Counted from the stretch's first letter, positions 1 through 9,517 are shown. The stretch: 64,000 nucleotides of DNA from Curtobacterium pusillum (GCA_002025645.1 CP018783.1:62001-126000), one strand, 5' to 3'. Notes: generated by a model from the letters alone, not told the origin. Numbers and translations: made by a program.

Positions 1-1
1 G

Positions 2-277
2 TCCGGCGGCCAGGCGCAGCGCGTCGCGGTCGCCCGCGCCCTCTACCGCGTCCAGCGGGAGGCGACCCCGTTGGTGCTGCTCGACGAGCCGACGTCGGCA
101 CTCGACGCCGACGCCGAGGCGCACGTCGTCGACACGCTCCGCGGGCTCGCCGCGGACGGCGCGGTCGTCGTGGTCGCGAGCCACCGCCCCGCCGTCGTCG
201 CCGTCGGCGACGTCCGGGTCGACGTGCGGTCCGGCGGATCGGTGACGGTCACCCAGACGAGCGGAGCGCGGGCATGA
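2..277 (+). CDS. cydD: ABC exporter ATPase, C-terminal end (probably CydD), 5' truncated
   Basis: The frame is open from the window edge and keeps only the end of an ABC nucleotide-binding domain. It begins at the signature motif SGGQAQRVAVARAL, continues through Walker B LVLLDEPTSALD and has the switch-histidine region ASHRP. CydD and CydC form a heterodimeric exporter of glutathione/cysteine needed for cytochrome bd assembly. The CydD name rests on the next gene, whose start overlaps this stop as ATGA, which implies translational coupling. The transmembrane half lies outside the window, so another ABC exporter half is possible. Confidence 0.8.
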   Translation, partial: SGGQAQRVAVARALYRVQREATPLVLLDEPTSALDADAEAHVVDTLRGLAADGAVVVVASHRPAVVAVGDVRVDVRSGGSVTVTQTSGARA

Positions 278-1962
278 GCCGGGAGGCACGACACGCGTCG
301 GTCCTGCGGCTCGCCATGCCGCACGGGGCCGGTTGGGGCAGGGCCGTGGCAGCCGGCGCGCTCAGTGCGGTCTGCGCGGTCGCGCTGCTCGCCGCGAGCG
401 GCTACCTCATCACGCGCGCGGCGGAGCACCCGCCGATCCTGTACCTGACGCTCGTGATGGTCGGCGTGCGGGCGTTCGCGCTCGGGCGCGCGGCCCTGCG
501 CTACGTCGACCGGCTCGCCGGGCACGACGCCTCGTTCCGGCAGCTGGCGGTCGTGCGGACGGAGATGTACCGGCGGCTGTCGTCGGTCGCTCCGGCCGGG
601 CTCGGGTCCACCGGGCGCGGGGACCTGCTGACCCGGCTCGTCACCGACACCGACCGGTTGCAGGACCTGCCGATCCGGGTGGTCGGCCCGCTCGTGTCCG
701 CCGGCGTCGTGGCGGTGCTCTCCGTCGTGGCGGTCGCGTTCGTGTCGGTACCCGCGGCGCTCGTGCTGCTCCTCGCCCTCGCCGTGGCCGCGCTGCTCGG
801 GTCGGTCGTCACGCTGTCGATCGCGAAGCGCTCCGACGAGCAGACCGCTGCCGAACGCGGACGCGTCGCGGACCTCGTGCTCGACACCGTGCGGACGCTC
901 GACGTGTTCGCCGCGTACGGCACGCTCGACGAACGGCTCGCCCACATCGCCCGGCTCGACGCCCGCGTGACCACCGCGGTCCGTCGTCGCGGCACGGTGG
1001 AGTCGCTCGTCGGGGCGCTCGTCGGGCTCGTCGGCGGCGGGGCCGTCATCGGGATCCTCGCCGTCGGCGCGCCCGCGGTCGTGTCGGGGGCGCTCGACGG
1101 GCCGCTCTGGGCTCTCGCGGTGTTCGTGCCGCTCGCCCTGTTCGAGGTCGTCGGCGGGGTCCCGCTCGCGGTGCTGACGCTCCGGCGGGTGCGCGCGGCG
1201 GCGGACCGTGTCGAGCGGGTCGTCCCGGCGTCGGTCCCTGTCGGGATCGTGCCGGAGCCGGACGAGCCGGCCGCCGCGGACTCGCTCGTGGTCGACGGAC
1301 CCGTGGCGGTCTCCCTGCGTGACGTCTCGGTGCGGTGGCCCGGGGCCGCGACGGACGCCGTCGACGGGGTCTCGCTCGACCTCCGTCCCGGCGAGGTCGT
1401 CGTGCTGCAAGGGCCCAGCGGCGCCGGCAAGTCGACCCTCGTGGACGCCCTGGTCCGGTTCGTCGACCACCGAGGCTCGTACACGCTCGACGGCGTCGAG
1501 GCGAGGGACATGCACCCCGACGCGGTCCGGGCCCGCATCGGCCTCATCGAGCAGGACCCGTTCGTCTTCGACCAGACCGTGCGGCAGAACCTGCTCTTCG
1601 CCCGCGAGACCGCGACCGACGACGACCTGCTCGCCGTGCTCGACCGGGTCGGCCTCGGCGCGTGGCTCGAGCGCCGTGGCGGACTCGACGCCGGCGTGGG
1701 GGAGCGCGGCGTCCTGGTGTCCGGCGGGCAGGCGCACCGGCTCGCACTCGCACGGGCGCTGCTGCACGCGTTCCCGGTGCTCGTGCTCGACGAACCGACC
1801 GCCGACATCGACCCGGACCTCGGCGAGGCCGTGCTCCGCGACCTCGTCGGCGCAGCGCGTCAGGACGGACGCTCGGTCGTCATCGTGTCGCACGTGCCGG
1901 TCGCGGCGGACCTCGTCGACCGGACCGTCCGGATGCGCGACGGACGGCTCGTGACCGCCTGA
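274..1962 (+). CDS. cydC: Thiol reductant ABC exporter subunit CydC
   Basis: This 562-residue protein is a fused ABC exporter half: about six membrane segments in residues 20-300, then an ATPase domain. Walker A GPSGAGKST starts near residue 380, the signature VSGGQAHR near 482 and Walker B VLVLDEPTADID at 502-513. The family pairs with CydD to move reduced thiols across the membrane, supporting cytochrome bd oxidase maturation. It overlaps the upstream ATPase gene by ATGA. The signature uses SGGQA rather than SGGQQ, as does its partner. Membrane half and length fit CydC; the substrate is inferred from family. Confidence 0.85.
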   Translation: MSREARHASVLRLAMPHGAGWGRAVAAGALSAVCAVALLAASGYLITRAAEHPPILYLTLVMVGVRAFALGRAALRYVDRLAGHDASFRQLAVVRTEMYRRLSSVAPAGLGSTGRGDLLTRLVTDTDRLQDLPIRVVGPLVSAGVVAVLSVVAVAFVSVPAALVLLLALAVAALLGSVVTLSIAKRSDEQTAAERGRVADLVLDTVRTLDVFAAYGTLDERLAHIARLDARVTTAVRRRGTVESLVGALVGLVGGGAVIGILAVGAPAVVSGALDGPLWALAVFVPLALFEVVGGVPLAVLTLRRVRAAADRVERVVPASVPVGIVPEPDEPAAADSLVVDGPVAVSLRDVSVRWPGAATDAVDGVSLDLRPGEVVVLQGPSGAGKSTLVDALVRFVDHRGSYTLDGVEARDMHPDAVRARIGLIEQDPFVFDQTVRQNLLFARETATDDDLLAVLDRVGLGAWLERRGGLDAGVGERGVLVSGGQAHRLALARALLHAFPVLVLDEPTADIDPDLGEAVLRDLVGAARQDGRSVVIVSHVPVAADLVDRTVRMRDGRLVTA

Positions 1963-1990
1963 CCAGGCGGGCCGACGTCGGTGGGCCGAG

Positions 1991-2014
1991 CCGTGCCTCC
2001 AGGCCTTGTAATCT
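1991..2014 (+). promoter_or_regulatory. leuS promoter: family A half-site next to a TAATCT -10 box
   Basis: A copy of the family A half-site CCGTGCCTCCAGGCC (1991-2005) lies 3 nt before a -10-like box TAATCT (2009-2014). The box ends 8 nt before the GTG at 2023, so transcription probably starts at or just before the start codon. Confidence 0.5.
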
Positions 2015-2022
2015 TGTTGACC

Positions 2023-4563
2023 GTGACCACCGAGCAGACCGTCGACGACCCGAACGCCTACGACTTCCGTCGTCTCCAGGAGAAGTGGCAGCCCCGCTGG
2101 GAGGAGCTCGGCCTCTTCACCACGGACCTCGACGACACGCGTCCGCGGAAGTACATCCTCGAGATGTTCCCGTACCCGTCCGGCGACCTGCACATGGGGC
2201 ACGCCGAGAACTGGGCGCTCGGCGACTTCGTGGCGCGCTACTGGCGGCAGCAGGGCTTCAACGTGCTGCACCCGATCGGCTGGGACTCGTTCGGACTGCC
2301 CGCCGAGAACGCGGCGATCAAGCGCGGGGTCGACCCGAAGGAGTGGACCTACGCGAACATCGAGCAGCAGAAGGCGTCCTTCAAGCGCTACGCGCCGTCG
2401 TTCGACTGGACCACCGAGATCCACACCTCGGACCCCGAGTACTACAAGTGGAACCAGTGGCTGTTCCTCAAGATGTACGAGAAGGGGCTGGCGTACCGGA
2501 AGGACAGCTGGGTCAACTGGGACCCGGTGGACCAGACCGTGCTCGCCAACGAGCAGGTGCTGCCCGACGGCACCTCGGACCGCTCCGGTGCCGTCGTCGT
2601 CAAGAAGAAGCTGACGCAGTGGTACTTCAAGATCACCGAGTACGCGGACCGGCTGCTCGACGACCTGAACCAGCTCGAGGGGCGGTGGCCGGCGAAGGTC
2701 ATCGCGCAGCAGCGGAACTGGATCGGCCGCTCGGTCGGCGCCGACGTCGACTTCGTGATCGAGGGCCGCGACGAGCCCGTCACGGTGTTCACCACGCGGC
2801 CGGACACGATCCACGGGGTGACGTTCCTCGTGGTGGCGCCGGACTCGGACCTGGCTGCTTCGCTGGTCGAATCGGCCGACGAGTCCGTGCGGTCCGCGTT
2901 CACGGACTACCTGACCGCGACCCAGAAGACCTCTGAGATCGACCGGCAGAACGCGGACCGCCCGAAGACGGGCGTGCCGCTCGGTCGCTTCGCGATCCAT
3001 CCGCTGACGGGGGAGCGCCTGCCGATCTGGGCCGCCGACTACGTGCTCGCCGACTACGGCCACGGCGCGGTCATGGCCGTGCCCGCGCACGACCAGCGCG
3101 ACCTCGACTTCGCGCGGGCGTTCGACCTGCCCGTCCGGGTCGTGGTGGACACGAACGCAGCGGTGACCGGGGCGATCCCGGTGATCTCCTCCGAGACGGA
3201 GCTGCCGGACGTTGATCCGGTGTCCACCGGGGAAGCGCTCACCGGCCAGGGCCGGATGATCAACTCCGGCCCGCTCGACGGCATGTCGAAGCAGCACGCG
3301 ATCTCGGCCGCCATCAAGCTGCTCGAGGAACGTGGCACCGGCCGCGCCGCGAAGACCTACCGCCTGCGCGACTGGCTCATCTCCCGCCAGCGCTTCTGGG
3401 GCACCCCGATCCCGATCATCCACGGCGCCGACGGCACCGAGCACCCGGTCCCGCTCGACCAGCTCCCCGTGCGGCTGCCGTCCACCGAGGGACTCGACCT
3501 CAAGCCGAAGGGCACCTCGCCCCTCGGCGGCGCGACCGACTGGGTCAACGTCCCGAACCCCGTCGACGGCACCCCGGCGCTCCGGGACACCGACACGATG
3601 GACACCTTCGTCGACTCGTCCTGGTACTTCCTGCGCTTCCTGGCAGCCAACGACGACACGCAGGCGTTCGACCCCGCCGTCGCCCGCAAGTGGGCACCGG
3701 TCGACCAGTACATCGGAGGCATCGAGCACGCCATCCTGCACCTGCTGTACGCCCGCTTCGTCACGAAGGTCCTGTTCGACCTCGGCTACCTCGACTTCAC
3801 CGAGCCGTTCTCGGCGCTGCTCAACCAGGGCATGGTGCTGTCCGGCGGGTCGAAGATGTCGAAGTCGAAGGGCGGCGTCTCGCTCGGCGACGAACTCGAC
3901 GCCAACGGTGTCGACGCGATCCGCCTGGTGATGGGCTTCGCCGGCCCGCCGGAGGACGACATCAACTGGGAGGACGTCTCGCCCTCCGCCTCCGCTCGGT
4001 TCCTCGCTCGTGCGTACCGGCTGGCACTCGACGTCACGTCTGCTCCGGACGTGGTGTGGGCCGAGGGAGACCGGGCGCTCCGCCAGGTCACCCACCGGTT
4101 CCTCGCCGATGCGCCGGGGATGATGGAGGCGTTCAAGTTCAACGTCGTGATCGCGCGGCTCATGGACCTGGTGAACGTCACCCGCAAGGCGATCGACAAC
4201 GGCCCCGGCGCCGGTGACCCCGCCGTCCGCGAGGCCGTCGAGACGATCACGCTCGGCCTGAGCGTCTTCGCGCCGTACACCGGCGAGGAGATGTGGGAGA
4301 AGCTGGGCTACGAGGCCACCGTCGCCACGTACGGCTGGCGGAAGGCCGACCCGACCCTGCTCGTGCAGGAGACCCTCACCGCCGTCGTGCAGGTCAACGG
4401 CAAGGTGCGTGACTCGTTCGAGGTGTCGAAGTCGATCGACCCGGCCGAGCTCGAGTCGATGGCCCGGGCGTCGGCGAACGTGCAGCGGTACATCGGCGAC
4501 CGGGAGATCGTGAAGGTCATCGTCCGGGCGCCGAAGCTCGTGAACATCGCGATCAAGGGGTAG
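2023..4563 (+). CDS. leuS: Leucine--tRNA ligase
   Basis: This class Ia synthetase charges tRNA-Leu in the cytoplasm. The 846-residue product has the HIGH-type motif HMGH at residues 57-60, an inserted editing domain in the middle, and SKMSKSKGG with KMSKS at about 611-615. Length fits bacterial LeuRS. The frame is open back to a GTG at 1981, but I chose GTG 2023: it gives the N-terminus [10 protein letters not shown] and sits 8 nt after a TAATCT box, suggesting a leaderless or nearly leaderless mRNA. A hairpin follows the gene at 4628-4653. Confidence 0.95.
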   Translation: MTTEQTVDDPNAYDFRRLQEKWQPRWEELGLFTTDLDDTRPRKYILEMFPYPSGDLHMGHAENWALGDFVARYWRQQGFNVLHPIGWDSFGLPAENAAIKRGVDPKEWTYANIEQQKASFKRYAPSFDWTTEIHTSDPEYYKWNQWLFLKMYEKGLAYRKDSWVNWDPVDQTVLANEQVLPDGTSDRSGAVVVKKKLTQWYFKITEYADRLLDDLNQLEGRWPAKVIAQQRNWIGRSVGADVDFVIEGRDEPVTVFTTRPDTIHGVTFLVVAPDSDLAASLVESADESVRSAFTDYLTATQKTSEIDRQNADRPKTGVPLGRFAIHPLTGERLPIWAADYVLADYGHGAVMAVPAHDQRDLDFARAFDLPVRVVVDTNAAVTGAIPVISSETELPDVDPVSTGEALTGQGRMINSGPLDGMSKQHAISAAIKLLEERGTGRAAKTYRLRDWLISRQRFWGTPIPIIHGADGTEHPVPLDQLPVRLPSTEGLDLKPKGTSPLGGATDWVNVPNPVDGTPALRDTDTMDTFVDSSWYFLRFLAANDDTQAFDPAVARKWAPVDQYIGGIEHAILHLLYARFVTKVLFDLGYLDFTEPFSALLNQGMVLSGGSKMSKSKGGVSLGDELDANGVDAIRLVMGFAGPPEDDINWEDVSPSASARFLARAYRLALDVTSAPDVVWAEGDRALRQVTHRFLADAPGMMEAFKFNVVIARLMDLVNVTRKAIDNGPGAGDPAVREAVETITLGLSVFAPYTGEEMWEKLGYEATVATYGWRKADPTLLVQETLTAVVQVNGKVRDSFEVSKSIDPAELESMARASANVQRYIGDREIVKVIVRAPKLVNIAIKG

Positions 4564-4627
4564 GTTCCTCCTCCTTCATCCCTCCACAGTGGGGCTGCAG
4601 CAGCGGTCCTCCACCAGTGTTCGTCGC

Positions 4628-4653
4628 GGAGCCCGGCCGGTCGGCCGGGCTCC
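4628..4653 (+). terminator. GC-rich hairpin after leuS
   Basis: GGAGCCCGGCC and GGCCGGGCTCC form an 11-bp stem with a 4-nt loop, 65 nt after the leuS stop and just before comEA. There is no U-tract, as is common in high-GC actinobacteria. Confidence 0.6.
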
Positions 4654-4666
4654 GTAGCGTTCCGGC

Positions 4667-5386
4667 ATGGTTTCTCCGTCTGGGTCCGGCTCCCGGTTCG
4701 CTGCGTTGGCGCTGTCGCCGCGGGCTGCGGTGGTGCTGGCTGCGGTGGTGGTCGTGGCGGCACTCGTGGTCGTGCTGCTCGGCTCGCGGTCCGGGGTCGG
4801 GGTCGGGGTCGGGGCCGGGGCCGGGGCGGGCGGGGCGACCGTCAGCGTGACGGGTGGTCCGTCTGCGGCCGTGGCGACACCGTCCGCGTCGGCGTCCGGG
4901 GCGTCGCCGCCGCCCGCAGGGGTGGTCGTCGTGCACGTGGTCGGTGCGGTGCAGCGGGCGGGGGTCGTCTCGCTCGGAGCCGGCAGCCGGGTGTCGGTCG
5001 CGATCGACCGGGCGGGTGGAGCGACGCCGGACGCCGATCTGGCGCGGCTGAACCTCGCCAGGGTGGTGGTCGACGGGGAGCGGCTGTACGTGCCGAAGGT
5101 GGGGGAGACGGAGGTCCCGGCGGCGCTCGACGATGCTGGTGCCGTCCCCGGCGCAGGCACTGGTGGAGCGGCTGGCGGATCGGACGACGGCGTCGCGGTC
5201 GTGGACCTCAACTCCGCCGACCAGGCCGCGCTCGAGACCCTGCCCGGGATCGGGCCGTCGCTGGCCGGACGGATCCTGGCCTGGCGGGAGGAGCACGGTC
5301 GGTTCGGTTCCGTGGAGGACCTGCTCGACGTGAGCGGCATCGGGGACGGGCGGTTCGCGGACCTGCGCGACCGCGTGCGGGTGTGA
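4667..5386 (+). CDS. comEA: ComEA family helix-hairpin-helix DNA-binding protein
   Basis: ComEA is the membrane-anchored double-strand DNA receptor of natural transformation. The 239-residue product has one membrane segment at about residues 18-42, a low-complexity Gly/Val/Ala linker, an SLBB-like domain (from VVHVVGAVQRAG), and a C-terminal double helix-hairpin-helix with LETLPGIGPSLAGRI and LLDVSGIGDGRF. It is followed 3 nt later by comEC, the DNA channel. The linker is encoded by six hexamers CGGGGY at 4792-4827, which could change linker length without breaking frame. Whether the cell is transformable cannot be told from this window. Confidence 0.88.
   Translation: MVSPSGSGSRFAALALSPRAAVVLAAVVVVAALVVVLLGSRSGVGVGVGAGAGAGGATVSVTGGPSAAVATPSASASGASPPPAGVVVVHVVGAVQRAGVVSLGAGSRVSVAIDRAGGATPDADLARLNLARVVVDGERLYVPKVGETEVPAALDDAGAVPGAGTGGAAGGSDDGVAVVDLNSADQAALETLPGIGPSLAGRILAWREEHGRFGSVEDLLDVSGIGDGRFADLRDRVRV
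4792..4827 (+). repeat. Hexanucleotide tandem repeat inside comEA
   Basis: Three copies of CGGGGT are followed by three of CGGGGC, encoding an alternating Gly-Val then Gly-Ala linker just outside the membrane anchor. Copy-number change by slippage would keep the frame. Confidence 0.85.
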
Positions 5387-5389
5387 GGC

Positions 5390-8005
5390 GTGGATCTCGC
5401 ACCCGGCCTCGCCGACCTCCGCGTCGCCGTGCCGGTCGCGGCCGCGTGGGTGTGCGCGGCGCTGCTCGTCGGCGTGCCCGGCATCACCGTGTGGGTGCTG
5501 GTGTGGGCGACGGTCGCGACCGGGACGAGCATCGTGCTGCTCGCCCGCTGTCGTGGGTTCCGTGTGGCCCTCGGCCTGGTCCTGACGGCGTCGGCGCTCT
5601 GCAGCCTGATCGCCGTCGCCGTACTGGTCGGGGACGGTCGGCGGAACCCGGTGGCGCTGGAGGGTCGCGGTCCGGGCGCGGTGCAGGTGTCGGTCGTCCT
5701 GAGCAGGGACCTCGTCGAGGGTGACCGCTCCGTGCTCGGCACCCTCGAGCGTGCCGGCGAGGTCGACGGGTTGCGGGTGCCAGTCCGCCTGGTCCCCGCC
5801 GCCGGTGGTGCTGGCGGTGGTGACGGCGGGACGGTGCCGGCGGGGACGACTGTGCGGGGCTCGGCGACGCTGGAGCGCGACGAACCGGGGAGCACGACGT
5901 CCTTCGTGGCGTTCCTCCGTGGGACGAGCATCGACGTCCCGCCGACCGGACTGCTCGCCGCGACGGACCGGGCGCGTCAGGCGTTCGTCGCCGCGACCCG
6001 GGCGCTACCGGAGCCCGGCGGATCGCTGCTGCGTGGCCTGGCGATCGGCGATCGGAGCGGGTTGGACGCCGCGACCGAGGCGGCGATGGAGACCTCTGCG
6101 TTGACGCACCTCACGGCGGTGTCCGGCGCCAACTGCGCGGTGATCGTCGGGCTGGTCGTCGTCTGCGGGCGGGCGCTGGGGTTGCCACGGGTCGCACGTG
6201 CCGGCGTGGCCGTCGTGCTGCTGCTCGCCTTCGTGGTGCTCGTCCGGCCCGACCCGTCGATCGTCCGTGCCACGGTGATGGCCGTCGTGGTCCTGGTCGT
6301 GCACCTGGCGGGTCGGCCGGTCCGGGGCGTCCCCCTGATCGCCCTCGCCGCGATCGGGATGCTCGTCGTCGACCCCTGGTACTCGAGGTCGTTCGCGTTC
6401 GCCCTCTCCGTGCTCGCCACGAGCGGGATCGTGGTCCTCGGTCCGCCGCTCACGACGCTGTTCGCCAGGCGCCTGTGGACGCCGTTGGCCGCGGTGCTCG
6501 CGGTCCCCGTCGCTGCGCAGCTCGCGTGCTGGCCGGTGACGATCCCGCTGTCCGCGGCGTTGCCGACGTACGCGGTGCCGGCGAACCTGCTCACCGAGCC
6601 ACTCGCCCCGATCGTGACGGTGGTGGGACTCGCGGCGTGCGTGACGGCCCCGGTCTGGCCGTGGGGCGGGTCGGTGCTGGCGGCGGTGGCCTGGGTGCCG
6701 GCGACGGCGATCGGCGGGGTGGCGCACGGCGCGGCGGCGCTCCCGTACGCCTCGGCGCCGTGGCCGGGCGGTGTGGGCGGTGTGGTCGCCGCGGGCCTCG
6801 TGAGTGCGAGCCTCGCGGTGGCAGTGCTCGTCCCGAAGCCAGCGGGGTTCCGGCTGCTGCTGCTCGCCGGGGTCGTCGTGCTGATCGGGATCGTGGTCGT
6901 CGCGGTCCCACGGCTCGTCGTCCGCGCGGCGCTCCCGGACGACTGGGCCGTCGCGGCGTGCGACGTCGGGCAGGGCGATGCCGTCCTGCTCCGCGGCGGG
7001 GGCCCGGGCGTCGCCCTCGTGGACACCGGCGACGACCCCGAACGGCTCGGCGCCTGTCTCGACCTGCTCGGCATCGGCCGGATCGACCTGCTCGTCCTGA
7101 CCCACTTCGACCGTGACCACGTCGGCGCGGTCGACGCCGTGGCCGACCGGGTGACGACGGCGCTCGTCGGGCCGGTCGGGCGATCGGAGGACGAACGGGT
7201 CGTCCGGACGCTGCATCGCGCGGGCGTCGACGTCCGCCAGGCCGACGACTCGACGTCCGGTGCGTTGGACGGCCTGCACTGGCGGGTGCTCTGGCCGCGT
7301 GCGGGCGCTCGGGAGGCCGGCAACGACGCGAGTCTCGTCCTCCGGACGGCGCCGGGAGTCGGGTGCGCCTCGTGCGTGTCGAGCCTGCTCCTCGGCGACC
7401 TGGGGGAGTCCGCCCAGCGCCGCGTCCGTGCAGGGGCTGCCGCCGTCGGTGCGGATGCCGGCGCCGGCTCGGTCGACCTCGTCAAGGTCGCGCACCACGG
7501 ATCCGCCGACCAGGACTCCGTGCTCTACCGCCAGGTCGCCGCAGCAGTCGGGCTGATCGGTGTCGGCGCCGACAACACCTACGGACACCCGACCCGTTCG
7601 GCGCTCGGCATGCTCGGCGACTCCGGGACCACTGCGTACCGCACCGACCAGCACGGCACGGTGGTCGTGGGGCGCGGCGACGACGGTGCCCTGCGGGTGT
7701 GGACGGAGCGGTCGGGGTCGGCGGTCGCCCGTAGGATCGAGGCATGGCCGCCAAGAAACCCGCTCGCGCCACCGCGAAGATCGACCAGGTGCCGTGGTCG
7801 GGGATCCGTCCGGCGCCCGTGGTGCTCGTCACCGGCCCCGAGACGTTCCTGGCCGAGCGTGCGAGCAGTGTCCTCCGTGACCTCCTCGTCGGGGAAGACC
7901 CTGCGCTCGAGGTGCACGACCTCGAAGCCGACCAGTACGCCCCCGGCCTGCTGGCGACGCTCGCGAGCCCGTCGCTGTTCGGGGAGCCCCGGCTCGTCCG
8001 GGTGA
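5390..8005 (+). CDS. comEC: ComEC/Rec2 family competence protein with overlong C-terminus
   Basis: ComEC forms the inner-membrane channel for single-stranded DNA in transformation. The GTG start lies 3 nt after comEA. The protein has an N-terminal membrane region, a central competence domain with many helices (residues ~230-520), and a C-terminal metallo-beta-lactamase domain with VGQGDAVLL and the metal motif THFDRDHVG. The expected end is near 7735 (WTERSGSAV), but no in-frame stop occurs until 8005. The last ~88 residues are Arg/Ser/Pro-rich and read in the second frame of holA, so this tail is probably a lost-stop extension. A TAG at 7732-7734 lies out of frame. Confidence 0.85.
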   Translation: MDLAPGLADLRVAVPVAAAWVCAALLVGVPGITVWVLVWATVATGTSIVLLARCRGFRVALGLVLTASALCSLIAVAVLVGDGRRNPVALEGRGPGAVQVSVVLSRDLVEGDRSVLGTLERAGEVDGLRVPVRLVPAAGGAGGGDGGTVPAGTTVRGSATLERDEPGSTTSFVAFLRGTSIDVPPTGLLAATDRARQAFVAATRALPEPGGSLLRGLAIGDRSGLDAATEAAMETSALTHLTAVSGANCAVIVGLVVVCGRALGLPRVARAGVAVVLLLAFVVLVRPDPSIVRATVMAVVVLVVHLAGRPVRGVPLIALAAIGMLVVDPWYSRSFAFALSVLATSGIVVLGPPLTTLFARRLWTPLAAVLAVPVAAQLACWPVTIPLSAALPTYAVPANLLTEPLAPIVTVVGLAACVTAPVWPWGGSVLAAVAWVPATAIGGVAHGAAALPYASAPWPGGVGGVVAAGLVSASLAVAVLVPKPAGFRLLLLAGVVVLIGIVVVAVPRLVVRAALPDDWAVAACDVGQGDAVLLRGGGPGVALVDTGDDPERLGACLDLLGIGRIDLLVLTHFDRDHVGAVDAVADRVTTALVGPVGRSEDERVVRTLHRAGVDVRQADDSTSGALDGLHWRVLWPRAGAREAGNDASLVLRTAPGVGCASCVSSLLLGDLGESAQRRVRAGAAAVGADAGAGSVDLVKVAHHGSADQDSVLYRQVAAAVGLIGVGADNTYGHPTRSALGMLGDSGTTAYRTDQHGTVVVGRGDDGALRVWTERSGSAVARRIEAWPPRNPLAPPRRSTRCRGRGSVRRPWCSSPAPRRSWPSVRAVSSVTSSSGKTLRSRCTTSKPTSTPPACWRRSRARRCSGSPGSSG
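7732..7737 (+). promoter_or_regulatory. -10 box TAGGAT for holA
   Basis: TAGGAT ends 6 nt before the holA ATG at 7744, placing the transcription start at the start codon. It lies inside the comEC frame, so holA probably has its own leaderless transcript besides any read-through from comEA-comEC. Confidence 0.6.
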
Positions 8006-8763
8006 CCAACGTCGAGAAGTGCACCGACGCGTTCATCACCGAGACGATCTCCTACCTCGGTGCGCCGGCGGACGACGTCACGCTCGTGCTCCGCCACGGT
8101 GGGGGCGTCCGGGGCAAGAAGCTCCTCGACACGATCCGCAGCGGTGTCGGTGGCGGGATCGAGGTGCAGTGCGACGAGCTCAAGCGCGAGACCGACCGCA
8201 TCGACTTCGTCCAGGCCGAGTTCCGGGCAGCCCGGCGGAAGATCGCGCCCTCGGCGGTCCGCATCCTCGTCGCCGCGTTCGCCGACGACCTGGCCGAACT
8301 CGCGGCTGCGTGCCGGCAGCTCCTCGCGGACGAGGCCGAGGAGATCACGGACAAGGTCGTCGACAAGTACTACGGCGGTCGCGTCGAGACGAACGCCTTC
8401 AAGGTGGCCGACATCGCACTCGCGGGCCGATCGGCACCGGCGATCGTCGAGCTTCGGCACGCCCTGTCGACGGGCGAGGCCCCGGTCCCGATCGTCGCCG
8501 CCTTCGCGAGCAAGGTCCGCACGATGGCGAAGGTCAGCGCGTTCCGGGGGCCGAGCGGGCAGGCTGCGTCGGCGCTCGGGATGGCGCCGTGGCAGGTGCA
8601 GCGGGCACAGCGTGACGTCGCCGGGTGGAGCGAGGCCGGGTTGGCCAACGCCATCATCAGCATCGCCGAGGCGGACACCGCGGTGAAGGGTGGCTCGCGG
8701 GACGCCCACTACGCACTCGAGGTCATGGTCCGGACGATCGCCCGGCGCGGCGAGGCCCGCTGA
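7744..8763 (+). CDS. holA: DNA polymerase III subunit delta
   Basis: The 339-residue product matches the HolA clamp-loader subunit, which opens the sliding clamp during replication. Visible features are the N-terminal VVLVTGPETFLAERASSVLRD block, the middle NVEKCTDAFI...DDVTLVLRHGGG block, and a C-terminal helical collar domain. The gene follows comEC, the usual actinobacterial neighbour, and its first 262 nt overlap the overlong comEC frame. It has its own TAGGAT box 6 nt upstream. Confidence 0.9.
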   Translation: MAAKKPARATAKIDQVPWSGIRPAPVVLVTGPETFLAERASSVLRDLLVGEDPALEVHDLEADQYAPGLLATLASPSLFGEPRLVRVTNVEKCTDAFITETISYLGAPADDVTLVLRHGGGVRGKKLLDTIRSGVGGGIEVQCDELKRETDRIDFVQAEFRAARRKIAPSAVRILVAAFADDLAELAAACRQLLADEAEEITDKVVDKYYGGRVETNAFKVADIALAGRSAPAIVELRHALSTGEAPVPIVAAFASKVRTMAKVSAFRGPSGQAASALGMAPWQVQRAQRDVAGWSEAGLANAIISIAEADTAVKGGSRDAHYALEVMVRTIARRGEAR

Positions 8764-8792
8764 CCCGTCCGAGACTCGCCTGCTCGCCGGTC

Positions 8793-8880
8793 GAGGTCGC
8801 ACGACATGCCACGTGCTGTTCGCCGAGGTCGCGCAACCTGCCGCGTGAGTCGGCTGTCCGCGGCACTTCGTGCGACCTCG
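8793..8880. repeat. Family B repeat cluster after holA: two direct copies and one inverted copy
   Basis: The unit is close to GGTCGCACGACRTGCCGCG. A direct copy lies at 8793-8815, a second at 8824-8846 and an inverted copy at 8859-8880. The second and third can fold into a long imperfect hairpin. The same direct-direct-inverted arrangement recurs after dnaG at 39923-40013. No gene is visible between 8764 and 9119. Confidence 0.7.
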
Positions 8881-8956
8881 TCGAGTTCGCCCCGGGCGCC
8901 GGGCGCCGGGCTGGCCGGGTAGCCCGGACGCCCGGGCTGCTCGCCGAGCGGGCGGA

Positions 8957-8989
8957 ACATGCCGCTCAGCTTCGCCGAGGGGGCAGAAG
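8957..8989. repeat. Family B-related element, copy 1
   Basis: This stretch contains CATGCCGCTC followed by TTCGCCGAGG and a G-rich end. It closely resembles 28091-28122 upstream of leuA. Both are intergenic and no coding potential is evident. Confidence 0.55.
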
Positions 8990-9070
8990 GTGCCGGCCGG
9001 AGACACCGAGCGTGACGAATAGTGGCATCTCACGCCCCCGCCCCCGCGCGCACCCCGCCCCGCACACGAC

Positions 9071-9102
9071 GAAGGCCCCGCACCGAACGGTGCGGGGCCT
9101 TC
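9071..9102 (-). terminator. rpsT terminator hairpin
   Basis: GAAGGCCCCGCACCG and CGGTGCGGGGCCTTC form a 15-bp perfect stem around AA, 18 nt past the rpsT stop. The flanks allow action on both strands. Confidence 0.85.
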
Positions 9103-9119
9103 GTCAGCAGGTCAGTGCG

Positions 9120-9380
9120 TCAGAGCGACGCGACCTTCTTCGCGATGGCCGACTTGCGGTTCGCGGCCTGGTTCTTGTGGATGACGCCCTTGCTCACGGC
9201 CTTGTCGAGCTTCTTCGAGGCGAGGGTCAGGGCCGCGACGGCCTTGTCCTTGTCGCCGGCGACGACGGCCTCGTTCGTGTGACGGATGACCGTCTTGAGC
9301 TCCGAACGGTAGGCCTTGTTGCGCTCCTGGGCCTTGAGGTTGGTCTTGATGCGCTTGATCTGCGACTTGATGTTCGCCAT
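9120..9380 (-). CDS. rpsT: 30S ribosomal protein S20
   Basis: The 86-residue basic protein starts [20 protein letters not shown] and has the S20 pattern of long Lys/Ala-rich helices. S20 binds 16S rRNA early in small-subunit assembly. The start has a clear ribosome site (GGAGCAAC just before ATG), unlike many leaderless neighbours, and a leader of about 100 nt. The gene is divergent from the aminotransferase and ends in a strong hairpin. Length is normal for the family. Confidence 0.97.
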   Translation of the reverse strand: MANIKSQIKRIKTNLKAQERNKAYRSELKTVIRHTNEAVVAGDKDKAVAALTLASKKLDKAVSKGVIHKNQAANRKSAIAKKVASL

Positions 9381-9488
9381 GTGTTGCTCCTGTTGTCTCT
9401 GACGGGTGGTCGCGACCGCTGGGTAGAGGGGCCCTTGGTCGCATCGCGTTCCACCCGTGGGCGACGGAACGCGGAAGTCCAGCCATCT

Positions 9489-9517
9489 ACGTTACCAGGC
9501 CGACCGGGCAGGACCAA
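9489..9517 (-). promoter_or_regulatory. rpsT promoter (TTGGTC, 17 nt, TAACGT)
   Basis: On the minus strand, -35 TTGGTC (9512-9517) and -10 TAACGT (9489-9494) are spaced by 17 nt. Transcription would start near 9482, leaving a ~100-nt leader before rpsT. Confidence 0.65.

Noticed and set aside
1981..2022. Upstream GTG (1981) and TTG (2017) as leuS starts
   Set aside because: They would put the start within or before the -10 box; the family N-terminus begins at 2023.
43..4095. A 1350-residue open frame on the minus strand opposite cydC and leuS
   Set aside because: It is a high-GC antisense shadow: Arg/Val/Asp-rich with no domain, and leuS and cydC on the plus strand are certain.
8793..8880. 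CRISPR array
   Set aside because: Copies are few, in both orientations, imperfect and unevenly spaced; no cas genes are present.
8764..9119. A gene between holA and rpsT
   Set aside because: Open frames here consist of repeat units and lack start signals or protein-like composition.
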